This document shows positions 38,151 through 50,787 of a stretch of DNA of 64,000 nt, one piece after another. The translations under genes and the position numbers were made by a program. The notes below the pieces were generated by a model. That model was not told the origin of the DNA. It saw nothing but the letters and a program-made list of their open reading frames with translations, and made no database searches. Where the stretch lies: the NCBI GenBank assembly GCA_903813345.2, contig CAIIXF020000003.1:17994931-18058930 (forward strand). Direction: 5' to 3'. Source of the stretch: Owenia fusiformis (Eukaryota > Annelida > Polychaeta > Sabellida > Oweniidae). Each line of letters opens with the position of its first letter. Position 1 is the first letter of the stretch.

Positions 38151-38850
38151 AGTTCTTCGCCAGCTAAAATGTCACTCGACTTTTTTTGTGATTTTGAATC
38201 ACAGAAGGCATTCTGAAGTTTCAAATTGGCGCCATGTTTAATTTTTGGCATCCGCCTAATGTATATCACTTACCTTTTATTGATTCTTTCATAAGTTTCG
38301 TCAAAAACTCAGTTTGACCAGAGTAATCTGTGACACCGCTCAAATTTTCTTGAAAAATGTCTATTTTCTAATCACCCGGATGTGCGGTTTACTTGGACTC
38401 GCCCAAAACGAGGGGTGTCAAACGCAAGATGGTAGAGATGCAGACATGTCGCCACTCTCAGAGAATCTATTCCATAATTTCAACATTACTACGCGGTTTT
38501 ACAAGCGAAAAGGATAAGGGCAGGTTGTATATAGGACTGGACAAGATGAAAATAAAAATTCTAAATAGATGACACCCCTTTCGAAATAAGATGAACTGAA
38601 CCTATCACGTCACCGATTTCTTAGAAGAAATTACGTCAGAAAAACAAAAGCTCCGTAGAGAATTTTCGCTTGAAATGTTGAAAAGCAAGCCCAGTTTTCT
38701 ATGGGAATATACGGTAATTAACAGTTACGTGTACAATATTAACGAGTTCGATGGTGCATAAGTTAGGTGGATCATTTTGTAAGTACGACTGTTACTTTTT
38801 GGAAGTTTTTTTGCAAAAAAGTCGAGTGACATTTTAGCTGGCGAAGAACT
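38151..38850. mobile_element. TA-flanked TIR element with AGTTCTTCGCCAGC ends
   Basis: Exactly 700 bp, with perfect or near-perfect inverted ends of about 36 bp starting AGTTCTTCGCCAGCTAAAAT. TA precedes and follows (38149-38150 and 38851-38852). Sister repeat units without the insertion read AATAACTAGTACTTCCCC, an empty site confirming TA target duplication. Copy A lacks it, so it probably inserted after the duplication. The frame at 38314-38517 is featureless, so no transposase is evident. Confidence 0.88.
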
Positions 38851-38988
38851 TAGTACTTCCCCAGGAGTACTTCTCATATAAAAGGAAAGGCATGCAGTCA
38901 TGTTTTACTTGAATTTTAATAACTAGTACTTCCCCAGCAGTACTTCTCATATAAAAGGAAAGGCACGCAGTCATGTTTTACTTGAATT

Positions 38989-39225
38989 TTAATAACTAAT
39001 TTGGATAATCATGGTTGACCTTTCCTTCACTGAATAAGCAGTTGGAATTAACTCCATTAGTGGCAGTCTTTTGTTCAGATCAGAAATCTTTTCATCTATG
39101 AAACGCTCACTATTGAAACCATTTTCTTTCCTGATATTAATTTCACTGCCGCTGGTCGTCATATTGATATTTGAATATACGCTTTCATATGGGTAATCAT
39201 TTTCATTTGTTCTATAACTCAGCTT
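38989..39225 (-). other. Exon-like open segment, function unknown (copy B)
   Basis: Duplicate of the segment at 33688-33927, open over the same stretch on the minus strand, with ATTGTAG as the acceptor-like site. Two amino-acid changes (Thr to Pro in the tyrosine-rich part, Arg to Ile further on) and at least one silent change were seen by eye. The last residues differ because the 3' junction differs. Confidence 0.3.
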
Positions 39226-39517
39226 CTACAATAGGTAATGAAAGTGGATCATTAGTACAACAGCATGCTGTTTAGCAGCTATCAAGTTATGCAAGAAAAA
39301 TTGAAAACATGCTTAAGCATTTCTTTCATTAATTCATGTCTTATTCAAATGCATGGGCAAGATCATATATTTTATTCAATGATATGGCCTTTGAATTCAA
39401 TGGTTACATATGCAAACACTTGTCGTATCATTGATAACCAAGGAAAGGGTTTAATGTTTGCTGGTTTGTAAATTCACTGGATTGATGGTTACTAGCTTTT
39501 CGGGCCATATATATATA

Positions 39518-39966
39518 CTGTAGATTGGGTTAATTTGGCGCTACTTAATTTGGCGATTTTGCCATTTTTGGCATATTGGCGGCTATTTAATTTGGCGGAT
39601 ATGCTAAAATAGTTGCTGTTTGCGAATTACCATTTAAATGGGCATATTTGGCTATGTTCATTTTTCTTTTGAGGACCACTGGCGATATTCATAAGTTTGT
39701 GAGATCATCCTTTACATTTTGCACCTCGATCGATGCTGCTACTATTAATAGTATTAATGAGTGACTGACCAGTTTATGAGCCAATTTATGAGAGACATTT
39801 TTTCATATTTTTGGAAAAAAAATAAACCGGAAGTGACCTAAATACACTGGACGAAATACCCTAGATAATTCCTGGGGATTCATTCTAAATTTTGGCGAAG
39901 ATTTATATTGGCGAATTTTTCAATTTCGCCAAATTAAAGCGGGCGCCAAATTAACCCAATCTACAG
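39518..39966. mobile_element. TA-flanked TIR element with CTGTAGATTGGGTTAA ends
   Basis: 449 bp with perfect 24-bp inverted ends (starting CTGTAGATTGGGTTAATTTG) and TA on both sides (39516-39517 and 39967-39968). It is rich in TTTGGCG motifs near both ends. Absent from the homologous position in copy A. Mariner-type MITE, non-coding. Confidence 0.87.
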
Positions 39967-41797
39967 TACATGTACCATAAAAGCTTCATTGCTTTATATG
40001 ATATGTATGTTTCATGGGTTATTAACATGGCACAATATTATAACATGGAAAGTGTAACAATCGTTACAGGTGCTGAGGAGTAACATGGGTCAACAAACAG
40101 TGAATGTAAAGACGAATATGTCAAACCAGTCAATACCCTTCACATTCATTTGACCTAGCTTCTTAAAAGATAGATTCATCTACTTACTCTAGAACTAGCC
40201 TCTATACACATGGTAACCTAACACTTCATTGTTGTGTCATAATAAAGCAAATGAACCTGCTTCAGTTGAGATAATTAGTTAGGGAATACCTCATTTCCTT
40301 GCCTCCTTAGAGCTATTTGACAAATGATAAGGTATTTATCTAGAAAAATATAGATTGGTCATACAATACCCATTGATACCATTCCCTGTAGAGGCATTGT
40401 TCTTGATACAAAACAACCCGAAGCTGTTTCCATAGTATCAAGTGATTATACCCTCAAACATTTTTTTCTCTGTCACCATTCTTGGTGGGATGTGACATAT
40501 GTAAAACCAAATAAATGTGAATCTTATAAATAATTCTAAAATGTACCTTCATGCAAAGATCAGCCAGTAAAAACAACCATATAATCACTTCGCCTGCCCT
40601 ATCAAGAGTTTAAATTGGTCATGTTAATTTTATTTTGTGTAGCCTTAACAATGTATCCTCAAAAATTTTCTAGAGAGACAATACCTTTCTGAAGAGATGC
40701 TCTTCTACTGTCTTGTTCAAGCCTGTAGTTCAACAAGTTAAACCCAATATCTGGCTTAAAGGGGCAAGGACTGTATTTTCTTCAAATGTATGGATAAACT
40801 ATCAATTTCAGCATTAAGAAGTGTAAATTCAGTTCAAAGCTTCTATAAAGGGAGTCCCACTTATAGATTTTTAAGATTCACCACGTTTCAAGAGGAATAT
40901 CAGCTGATATAATGTTCATCCAGGGAGTTTCTTTGTAGATGATGAAAAAAATATATGTTAGTCTTGATGAAATATCCAAAATTAAATATATTTTGACACT
41001 GGTCGTTGATCGTTGAATGGCCCCCCCTATACTAATTGTTGCACCTTTAATTTATTAATCTGGAATTGAGTTTATTAGTCCAGCCACCAAAGAAATGTCA
41101 GATAATAAATAAGTCCAGACTAGGGTTAACTTGTTGAAATATGTTTAGCCATGTAGAACAACTTATGTGACACAAGTTGTGATGTATCATCAATAGGGAC
41201 TTTAAGCTTGCATATAAAATCGAAATGCCAACCTAATATGTATGACCAATCGCCCAAACAAATGCATCGCTTAAATATTTTCCGTTCACGTTTAAACTCC
41301 CTAATGACTGAAAATGCCTGGCAACATGGTGTTTATCGGAATGAAAGTAAGATGCAATTTATATATTAATTCAAAACATGAATTCAACAGGCGTGGGTAA
41401 TTTACTATGATATATAATGTATACCTAACAACAACTTCCATACAATAAAGTGATTAACCAGAACATCCCTTCCAGATGATACCTGAATCAAATCAAGATA
41501 AGTAAAATTTCTCAAAGCACGGAAGCGCAGTTAGACATTCAGATGCCCTAAAATCGTTACAAGGTACCCAAAAATCTATTTGCTTTCCATTATTGAGTTA
41601 TCCCATTGAGAAGGTAAGGGCGTACTTGAGTAGCTTAAGAATGTATGCACAGGTATTGTGGTCCATTAGGCAAGAGACCTCCTTGTGTCAGACAGATATA
41701 AGCCATAAATGCAATTCCACAAATGCAGTTGCAATACCAGTAATTGTTTCCATGGCTATAGAATTTAGAACAATATCACATTGTTCCTTAGTGACTC

Positions 41798-42150
41798 GCT
41801 TAATCATCTTTAACAACTTGACATTCCAGGCATATTTCAATGTATTTGTATAACAACAACTTTAACAACTTGACATTACAGGCATATTTCAATGTATTTG
41901 TATGACAACAACTTTAACAACTTGACATTTAACAACTTGACATTACAGGCATATTTCAATGTATTTGTATGATAACAACTTTACAACTTGACATTTAACA
42001 ACTTGACATTACAGGCATATTTCAATGTATTTGTATGATAACAACTTTAACAACTTGACATTACAGGCATATTCCAATGTATTTGTATGCCAACAACTTT
42101 AACAACTTGACATTAGTCATATTCCAATGTATTTGAATGACTACAACTTT
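41798..42150. repeat. Minisatellite, about 52-bp unit, six to seven copies
   Basis: Units share AACAACTTTAACAACTTGAC, ATTACAGGCATATTTCAATG and TATTTGTATGA. Some units contain an extra AACTTGACATTT. Confidence 0.92.
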
Positions 42151-42163
42151 AACAACTTCATAT

Positions 42164-42500
42164 ACCCTTCGCATTCGTTCAACTTTGCTTCTCAAAAGCT
42201 AGAGAGCTTCATCTTCACTCTTTCAGTTTTCAATAAATCTTTGAACTCACCGCGCAAATCAGAGGTCGTCGTAATAAGGACGACTTTCTATATGGTCATT
42301 TTCTCTGACGTAATTGCATAATTATTGTGCACGCATTTTGCACTTGTTCTTTCCAGCTCACTGATTGGTTGAGAATAGGTCAGTGCGGTAGGTGTGATTG
42401 ATTTATGACCCGAGCTGTCACGGGCATCGGTCGTCGAGGCGGGCCTGCTAAACTGTAATATAGTCTATACTAGGCAGAGGGTAGTTTATAACTAGACTCT
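42164..42500 (+). repeat. Dispersed repeat of about 340 bp, third copy
   Basis: Diverged relative of 32766-33105 and 37247-37586. Conserved pieces include GACGACTTTCTAT, CTGATTGGTTGAGAA and CTAAACTGTAATATAGTCTA. Confidence 0.8.
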
Positions 42501-43635
42501 GAGCGCAGGGTAAACTTCATATTACAGGGATATTTCAACTATTTGAAAGACAAGAATATTGAATAACAATTTTGTCAGTCCAAATAGGAATGCATATATT
42601 TTTCCAAGACAGGAGGTTCATTTGACGCTTGAGACCATTACGGATTATTTGACAAGATGGGAACAAGTTTATTTGACAGGACAAGATCAACTTGACATTG
42701 CAGACATAAGTTAATATGTGACAAGCATATTAAAGAACAATTTTGTTTGTCGAAACAAGGACGTAATTATTTCTCCAGACAATCATAAGTTTTTTTGACC
42801 AATCAGAACAGGTTTATGTGACAACTGAGGACTGAATTCATTAAAAAAAAAACATGAGCGTGCCAAAGATTTTTCCAAGGGGGTAGGGTCTGCATCAATA
42901 AAAAAAAAAAAAAACACCACAGTCTTAATCATCATAGCTTGCACTCAAAGCCTAGCTTCTCTATCTCTTTGCACTCGGTTCTTCTTTTCTCAGAGTCTCC
43001 TCTTCAGCATCGTGAAAGAAATCCCTGGAGACTTGCCCCAAAAAGGAGTGGGATTCACTAAATACACCCCCTGCCAATGCCTATGAAGTTTATTCATCAA
43101 GATAAAACCAAGTTTATTTAACAAGACAGGAAGAAGTTTATTTTGTCGAATATCAAGTTAATTTATCTTAGGCAAAACAAGTTATTCATCATGAGCATGG
43201 GCATTCAATAGAAAGCCCATGGCATGAGCAATAATATATCAACACCATTCCACATTTTACTTCATGTTTTTACTTGATCCCGCAAGCCAATATATTGTTT
43301 GTTTACAAACATTGCTTCTTTGACTTTTCGTAATAGAAGAACAATAAAAATCAATATGCACACAGAGTAAAACTATAAGCTCATATTATCTATATTATGG
43401 ACGAAAGCAGTGCTATATTGTTTCTAAACAATGTGCAATGAAGAGTTCTTTCATACCTGGCATTAAGTAAATTACCAATCAGGAAATGACCATCGTGTAA
43501 TTGCTAATATGACATTTAAATGAAATAAATTGCATTGAAAGTTCACTGGCCTTACATATAACGTACAACGAAATGTATGTTGAGACAGATTTGGGTATTA
43601 AGGTTAGGTGTGGCAGACCTTTTTAGTGGGAGACT
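42501..43635. other. Intron sequence, no gene recognised
   Basis: AT-rich with two A runs (42840-42852 and 42899-42914). Nothing else supported. Confidence 0.4.
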
Positions 43636-43639
43636 GGAG

Positions 43640-44205
43640 AGTAGAAAGTACCATTTGAAGCATACTGATGTATGTACTTTTACCATTTGAAATATTCTGA
43701 TACATGTTCTTTTATCATTTGAATAACTTTTATCATTTGAAATATACTGATACATGTACTTTTACCATTTGAATAACTTTTATCATTTGAAATATACTGA
43801 TACATTTACTTTTACCATTTGAAATATACTGATACATGTACTTTTACCATTTGAAATATACTGATACATGTACTTTTACCATTTAAAATATACTGATAAA
43901 TGTACTTTTACCATTTGAAATATACTAATGCATGTACTTTTACCATTTGAAATATACTGATACATGTACTTTTACCATTTAAAATATACTGATAAATGTA
44001 CTTTTACCATTTGAAATATACTAATGCATGTACTTTTACCATTTAATAGAAATACTTTTACCATTTGAAATATACTGATACATATACTTTTACCATTTGA
44101 AATATACTGATAAATGTACTTTTACCATTTGAAATATACTGATAAATATACTTTGACCATTTGAGCTTTTACTATTTTTAGCACATTGATGCATGTACTT
44201 TTACT
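43640..44205. repeat. Minisatellite, 32-bp unit, about 17 copies
   Basis: Unit TACTTTTACCATTTGAAATA then TACTGATACATG, with two truncated units. Confidence 0.93.
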
Positions 44206-44655
44206 CCCCCCTTTGGTGGGCCTGTAAAAAATCGAGGCCCAAATGAAATTAGGTAACAGACTGGCATTACTGCACTGCATGGGCATTATTTTTTATTTTG
44301 GGCCTATTTCTAAGAAATTGGAAATTGAAGTTTCAGAAGTGGGACCCAAAAATTCAAAATTTGGACCCAATCTCCTTGTGGTTTTCAGATCCACTCATGT
44401 GACTGTTGAAAATCCTTGAATAGACATATTCTTTTGTACCAGACAATGACTGTGGTTTAGATGAATATGTATTGAGGTCAATATATCACATCTTCTGATC
44501 TTTCTTCGGGCAATTTATCTAACAAGTTTATAGTAATCCAAATAAATTGTTATTTTGAAGGAGACGAGGGTGTTACATTCATTCCCATGAGGGAAAAGAT
44601 GAATACCTGTCTATTGGATAGGGACACGGCTTTGAAACCATGGACCTCTCTAAGC

Positions 44656-44840
44656 TTGTATTCGTGAATGCAACTAACGCCAGTCGGCTACTGGATTAAC
44701 CTACTATTTTATGGGTAACTAAATATAATTATAAATATGAATAGCACCTGCCACTATTCCGTTCATATTTAAATGAGTTGGTCATAAAATAGTAGGTTAA
44801 TCCAGTAGCCGACAGGCGTTAGTTGCATTCACGAATACAA
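44656..44840. mobile_element. Foldback element, arms about 58 bp
   Basis: Left arm 44656-44713 and right arm 44783-44840 are near-perfect inverted repeats (TTGTATTCGTGAATGCAACT at the outside, ATTTTATG at the inside), around a 70-bp AT-rich loop. 185 bp, non-coding. Target duplication unclear. Confidence 0.85.
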
Positions 44841-47128
44841 AGTGAGTGTCTATTGAACAGATATAAGCCTTGAAAATAATTGTCTATGAAATAGAGGCTG
44901 TGGAAAAGTATGCATCATTTTAATAAAACACAATGCTTTAAATCTACGTCTATTGAACAAAATTTAGAATAAAGCCACACCTTCAAAATAATTGTCTATT
45001 ATTTATGGAAAGGATGCGACACAGACGTAATAACTAGTAATCAGACATACCGTACATGCACGGATGCAGCTTCATGACTTTGCAGTTGATTCTGTACATG
45101 GCTTCACTCCTCAAGCTCATTCATCATTACTACATCAGATTACATCGCCAATTCTCCTCCTGTAAGAAAAATGTCTTGGTGTCATGTCAGAAAATAAATT
45201 AAACATGAATTTAATAGACTGACATAAATATCAACGCAGAATAAAAAAACCAGGCATAGTCTATACTGTTAAAGGGGGGGGGGGGGGCGTTAAACAGTCT
45301 GGCAATACAGTACATTTACATTCAAATTCAAAACCCCAAATTACTCGGACATGGATGGATATATGCCTAATGGGGGATAGGGGCAAATAATTTTAAGACA
45401 AATGACTTTTATGAAATAAACATTTTCTTGCTATTTTCAATGCTAAAGCAATTTTTACTATTTCTAATGAAAACACAGTACTATATCGATACATCGTCCA
45501 ATCCATTCTGTTCTAACTCTTGTTCGCACTTGAAATTAGCAACAGCTTGTCAATATTGCCCTTGGATTACAATAGATTGACTATTTTCTTTATCAATTTG
45601 ATATGACATTCCTTTTATTAATAATATAATGAAGACCATATGTTTATTTCCCTTACCACTAATATTTCTATCATAACACTTCCAATATAAGATAGTAGCC
45701 TGGACAGAACAAGTCATCCATCTCTTTTTAATTTTAATTTTCAACATTTTTTCATGAAACTTTCACATGTTAGAAAGCATTCCTAACATACAAAATATTT
45801 ATTTAACTCATCATCAATTTTAATTATATTTGTAGCTTTTCAAAATGATGGTCTTGTTTTGTCCCAGCTACTTTGTCACTCAAGTCTTGTCAGAGGCATC
45901 ACTTCTATGATCCTCCCATATACACAGCATTGCTGAACCGTGTGTAGCTCTATATTTTGTTGGGAGGGGGGGTGTTCATCATGTACATAAAGCGGTAGTC
46001 ATAAGGATTTCAGAAATAATGGTCAAAATTGAAGAATATATTGGGCTTGATGCAAGACTTGTGATGGCCATACCATACGCGAAGTATAAGAATTGTGTCA
46101 CAGTGGTCTCGTTTTAAAATCAAAGACAAAGCATGTTTGAAAAGAACGAAAAAGAAATAAAGCAAAGAGCCTTTTAGATAACACTCCAAATTGTATAAAA
46201 ATGCAAAAAAGTAATACAGTTTATTCAAATTTTAGAGAGAAAAATGCTGTCAAAAGACATAACAAAATAAAAATGAAGCATATTGGTCAGGCTGAACAAG
46301 CTGAAATGATCTCATCAATCAAAATAACATTATTCACTGATTCAACGAAGCAGGAAATCTTTATAAATTACAGATCTATCTTATTTAACCGATTATACCT
46401 GGAACGTGCACAGACGATAGATTTATCACGATCCTTCCCAACGTATTTCACACTAGTTATATCTAATCTGCTAATTTATCACAAATCTTAATTCACCGAA
46501 CATTGTTTACGGCAATTTTACAGTCACAGAGTCAAATCCATGATTTTTTCTTATATGTTCTTTTTTTGTCATTTAACCCATTGGAAAGGATCATATACTG
46601 TGAATTATTTTGCTTAAGTAACGAGACTTAAGTTTTACATTAAAAAAGTCATTGTAGATTATTAGACTATAATGATGCGTAACAACAGGAAACACTGCTA
46701 ACAAGATACCATATAATCCGCAACTGCTCGACTGATTCTCTTTATTGCTTGTTTCTCTCGGAATTACATACTTTGCATCCTTTGATGTAAGAAAGATTGA
46801 CACCATTTAATCATGAAATTGTACCTTTATAAAATTTTGTATATCCTAGGGCCAGTTAGGGGGTACTTTTTCTATTCCCAGAGAATCACCATCGTGGTAA
46901 GCCACGCCCTCTCCATCTCTATCCTTCTGCGATGCAACAGAGAGAGATGCTATGAGTATCAGAATGGAGAATCACTAACCTCAGGGAATCACTGCCTCCT
47001 TTTTTTTATATATGGCACGCATATGGTTGTATAATCAATAGAGAGAGAGAGAGAGGGGGGGGATTACATCCATTCTTACCCAACTGAGCTGTCAATTAAT
47101 GCTGATGCACAATTTCGGGTGCACCCCA
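44841..47128. other. Intron sequence, no gene recognised
   Basis: Contains a G run at 45274-45288 and a GA microsatellite at 47041-47056. The frame at 46201-46491 (96 codons) lacks any domain. Confidence 0.4.
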
Positions 47129-47337
47129 GTTGTCCGAAACCCAGTTGTCCGAAACCCAGTTGTCCGAAACCCAGTTGTCCGAAACCCAGTTGTCCGAAAC
47201 CCAGTTGTCCGAAACCCAGTTGTCCGAAACCCAGTTCTCCGAAACCCAGTTGTCCGAAACCCAGTTCTCCGAAACCCAGTTGTCCGAAACCCAGTTCTCC
47301 GAAACCCAGTTCTCCGAAACCAAGTTCTCCGAAAAAT
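47129..47337 (+). repeat. Minisatellite, 16-bp unit (CCAGTTGTCCGAAACC), about 13 copies
   Basis: Units are CCAGTTGTCCGAAACC or CCAGTTCTCCGAAACC. The G-type units dominate on the left and C-type on the right. 16 is not a multiple of 3, yet no frame hits a stop, so all frames stay open. A sister array lies inverted at 60455-60662. Confidence 0.95.
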
Positions 47338-47622
47338 GTAGTCATACTTTACCAGATAAAGGGGGACGCACCTCAAGCCAGTTTCATGTCATGTATTTGG
47401 CAAAATTAATGGCATGGATGCATTCTGATGTATAGATCTCTCTCTCACTTTGAATTGCATCCATTACACGGCGTTACCAGAATGACAGGAACGCAGGGGC
47501 GCAGGAAGGTGTAAATTCAACACTACGCCAAAAATCCCGCAAAAAATGAAACAATTGTGTCAATATTCTATATCAAAACGCCTATATTATGCTCGTAAAA
47601 CGTCATTTTATGGTAACAGAGA

Positions 47623-47744
47623 TTTTAAGCTTGCTATAGCCTATTCACAACCTAAATGTGAACGGAAATACTTAAGCGATGCATTTGTATGGGCGATTGG
47701 TCATACGTATAGGTTGGCGTTTCGATTTCATATGCAAGCTTTAA
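47623..47744 (-). mobile_element. Small palindromic-end element, TTAAGCTTGC ends (third copy)
   Basis: 122 bp, ends TTTTAAGCTTGC and GCAAGCTTTAAA inverted. The interior is the reverse complement of 36170-36288. Best-preserved copy of the family in this window. Confidence 0.7.
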
Positions 47745-49231
47745 ATCCCCGATACCTTTTTAATGTGCTTTAAAATGTTCGAATGATTTTCATCATTTAA
47801 AATCACCTTGGAAAGCCTATCTTTTAAATCTCGACAATTCTCACTTTGCTAATGTCTCGAACGATTGAGACGACCAATTTCCAAAAAACAATTAGAGATT
47901 TTTTAATCATTTTCGAATAATTGAATTAAGATATATAGTATTGTCGGATTCCATCGTGTACCGTGCAATACAATACGTACAGATTAAAGAAACTAGTTTG
48001 ATCAATTGATATAAAGAAACGCATTCGTGATCAATGAAACAAATAAACACACCCACCACAAAGGTCAAATCGAGGTCAACGTGACTTAGGGGATGCCAAA
48101 AAATGTTATAAAACAAGAATCCATTATTTTTCAAATGAAAAAAACTAGGTTATCGCTTTTCTAGAACTGAAATCAATGGAACGTGTAATTGAATATACAG
48201 CATTTTCAAGTTGTTTTTGTCTTTAACATCCATATTTCAAAAAGTACTACCAATAACAATTAGTGATTTAGTAAGAAAATAGATAATTGTTGACTTAACT
48301 ATAATTTCGTGTCTATGATTTTGCATAGCAACGGAATATAAATCGAGTGAAATTGAAAAATTGGGGTAGGGGAGAATAAAAAAAATATACATCTTTTAAA
48401 GAGGTTCATCATTATATTTATATGATACCATAGTGAGCATAAGCATTACGGAAAATGTAGAAAAAAATGTCAAAGGTATTCATCAAGTAGTTTTTGAAAA
48501 AAAACAGTTTTCCTCTCAAATTCGTGAAGAGAACGCGATTCACGAATATTTGGCGAAGTTGTATTTATAAGACAGTCAGTAGTGGCTCGATTTTCATGAA
48601 ATAAAGCATGTTGGTAAGGGAATTCAATCTGTTAAAAAGTTAAAAAGTCATTTTTATTCTCACTTTTCAACACTACGCACTGGCGTTTTGGCGTACATTG
48701 TTCCTACGCCACTGGAACGGGGGATTTATTTTACATTGTGATTCTAAAAAGGTCATCAAAACACAATATATATTACGGAACAGTTGATCTTATCTTATTC
48801 AATATATTTTATATAGGCAAAATAAAATGAAACATTTTGAAACCGATAAAATAAGTTAACGCATGAAACTTTAAGAATAAACAGTACACATATTACGTTG
48901 TCAAAATGTTTCGTCGCATTTAATTTCTTAGTCTCTGTCTCTTATCAAATCGTAAAATGTAAAAGAACAAAACATTCTAAACGTAATCACTTGGGATTAA
49001 CTGGAAACGAAGACAGGCTGTCCTCGTATCAAATTGGATGTTCTCCAATTCGCAAGAAGTTTCATTTTCGCCATGTACTCACTTCATCTTTTTGAATTTA
49101 ATCTCTATTTCTCGAACAGAGTACCTAAATGAAGAATAATTTTTGGTTTCAAAAGATGTACACGACGTCAACTTTACTAAATAAACGCCCAGTAGGCTCA
49201 TTTGCGTGAAAAGCCGGTAGTTGTATTTATA
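47745..49231. other. Intron sequence, no gene recognised
   Basis: AT-rich. No repeat structure beyond a loose AACACTACGC match between 47518 and 48668. Confidence 0.4.
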
Positions 49232-50049
49232 CACTCCCCTCCATAAGTTTGGCAACCATAGCTCCCCCATTGAACTACGTGTTAAAGCCTCTTTACGTTT
49301 GAATTTTTATTTACGATGAAATAGCGTATAATATTGATGGAAACGTAACTTTACTTTATTTCCAATACCTCCTAATTTTCTAGATTTTTTTCCTCCATAA
49401 CAAGAGATCGAAAATTGAACGGATAAATTTGATGAATTTTTTAAAATCGTCATTCCCGTATAATCCAAGGGGAAATAGAGAGTTCGGGGCAAATCAGAAT
49501 CTTTTCAGTAAAAGATTCAGCAAAATTTTTTTGGTATAAAAAATTGAATTGTCTGACTTTTTTGTTCACTAAGTTTTAATTTATTTGATGATGAATACTA
49601 AATTTATAGCGCTTCAAAGTCATTTTTGAAAATAATTTTTCGACTCCTGTGTTATTTCAATGGGAGAGTTTTCTTGAAAACCAATTTTGACTTTAAAGCC
49701 CTGTAACTTTGTTGAACCTGAAGAAACATATCAATTCTTTGTTAAATAAAGTTAGCAAATTCAATTGCCTGCCTTACTCATATTTTGCAAGGACTTGGAT
49801 GGATGGATATTCTGTCATATGACGTGCGGTAAATCTACCATTTCCCATTGGATGACATGGGAATGACGATTTTCAAAAAGTCATCAAATTTATCATCAAT
49901 TTTCGACCTATTGTAATTTAGGAAAAAAATTGGAAAAAATTGATAAAATTTGAAGGTATTGGAAATAAAGTCAAGTTACGTTTCCATCAATATTATAGTT
50001 ATGTCATCGCCGGTTAAGTAAATAAAAATTCAACTTATGGAGGTGAGTG
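49232..50049. mobile_element. TA-flanked long-TIR element
   Basis: The ends CACTCCCCTCCATAAGTT and its complement (AACTTATGGAGGTGAGTG) are inverted, with TA outside (49230-49231 and 50050-50051). Inversion continues inward over much of 49300-49480 and 49840-50000 (for example AACGTAACTTTACTTTATTT against AAATAAAGTCAAGTTACGTT). 818 bp, no transposase frame. Tc1/mariner-like by end structure. Confidence 0.75.
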
Positions 50050-50787
50050 TATCTTCTATTGACGGAGGATAATGTTTAAAGGGGCTACAGTGCCTGTGCG
50101 TAGGAAAACTACACTTGCCTTGGGGACTCCGTACGGCGTATCCAGTTTTTCACACGCCGCAGGGTCGCCGTATAGAAATTATAACTCGGAGTTATAATAT
50201 TTGTTCATTTCTGAGGTCCCGTAGAAATCAACTGGCTCAACAAGATTGAATCATTATTTGTCAATGTTTCACGATCACTTTTCATTTGATATTACATCCT
50301 AGCACTATGAGTAACATTTATAAATTGCCCTGATGTAAATAAAATGAAAAAAGTATTATTTATCAACAGAAATTTAAAATTCACCATGCGGCTGCCGTGG
50401 GAAGTCCTATTGATCCTCATAAATTATCCCCTACTCATACTAAGTTAAAATGTGCCCATCGTGCGCCTAATGCTAATGGCGCTGTCACACTGCTCGTGTC
50501 CCGTCCCGTCTCTCAACGTACAAAGCATTCAGGCCAAAATTTAAGGAATAAGCTATAGTGAGCTGTTTCAGAACGCCGTCTGAAACGCCTTCTGATTCTG
50601 AACCCACTGTATTCATTGGACGGTGGGAGGTCGTCCATGCTTACACTTTCAGTATCTGACCCTATTATCACACCAAACTAGTTCTCACTACGCTCTCGAG
50701 AACGGGCTTAAACTGTGTGGACGGATTGGAAGTACTTAGAACCGTATTGGGTCTACTTGCCTACTCGAAAGGGTAGTTCCAAAATTT

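Larger units (their letters stand above)
36466..41467. repeat. Tandem duplication, copy B
   Basis: Direct copy of 31870-36464, beginning with its own 33-bp minisatellite and ending in CCAGAACATC, after which the sequence is unrelated. It carries two private TIR insertions (38151-38850 and 39518-39966) and lacks the copy A insertion. Confidence 0.9.

Noticed and set aside
46201-46491. 96-codon frame
   Set aside because: No domain, AT-driven composition, and its start overlaps a dispersed repeat shared with 16.1 kb.
47076-47435. PKPSC-, SETQL- and FGELG-type repeat frames (also 60230-60718)
   Set aside because: All derive from the 16-bp minisatellite read in different frames. No conserved unique domain is attached.
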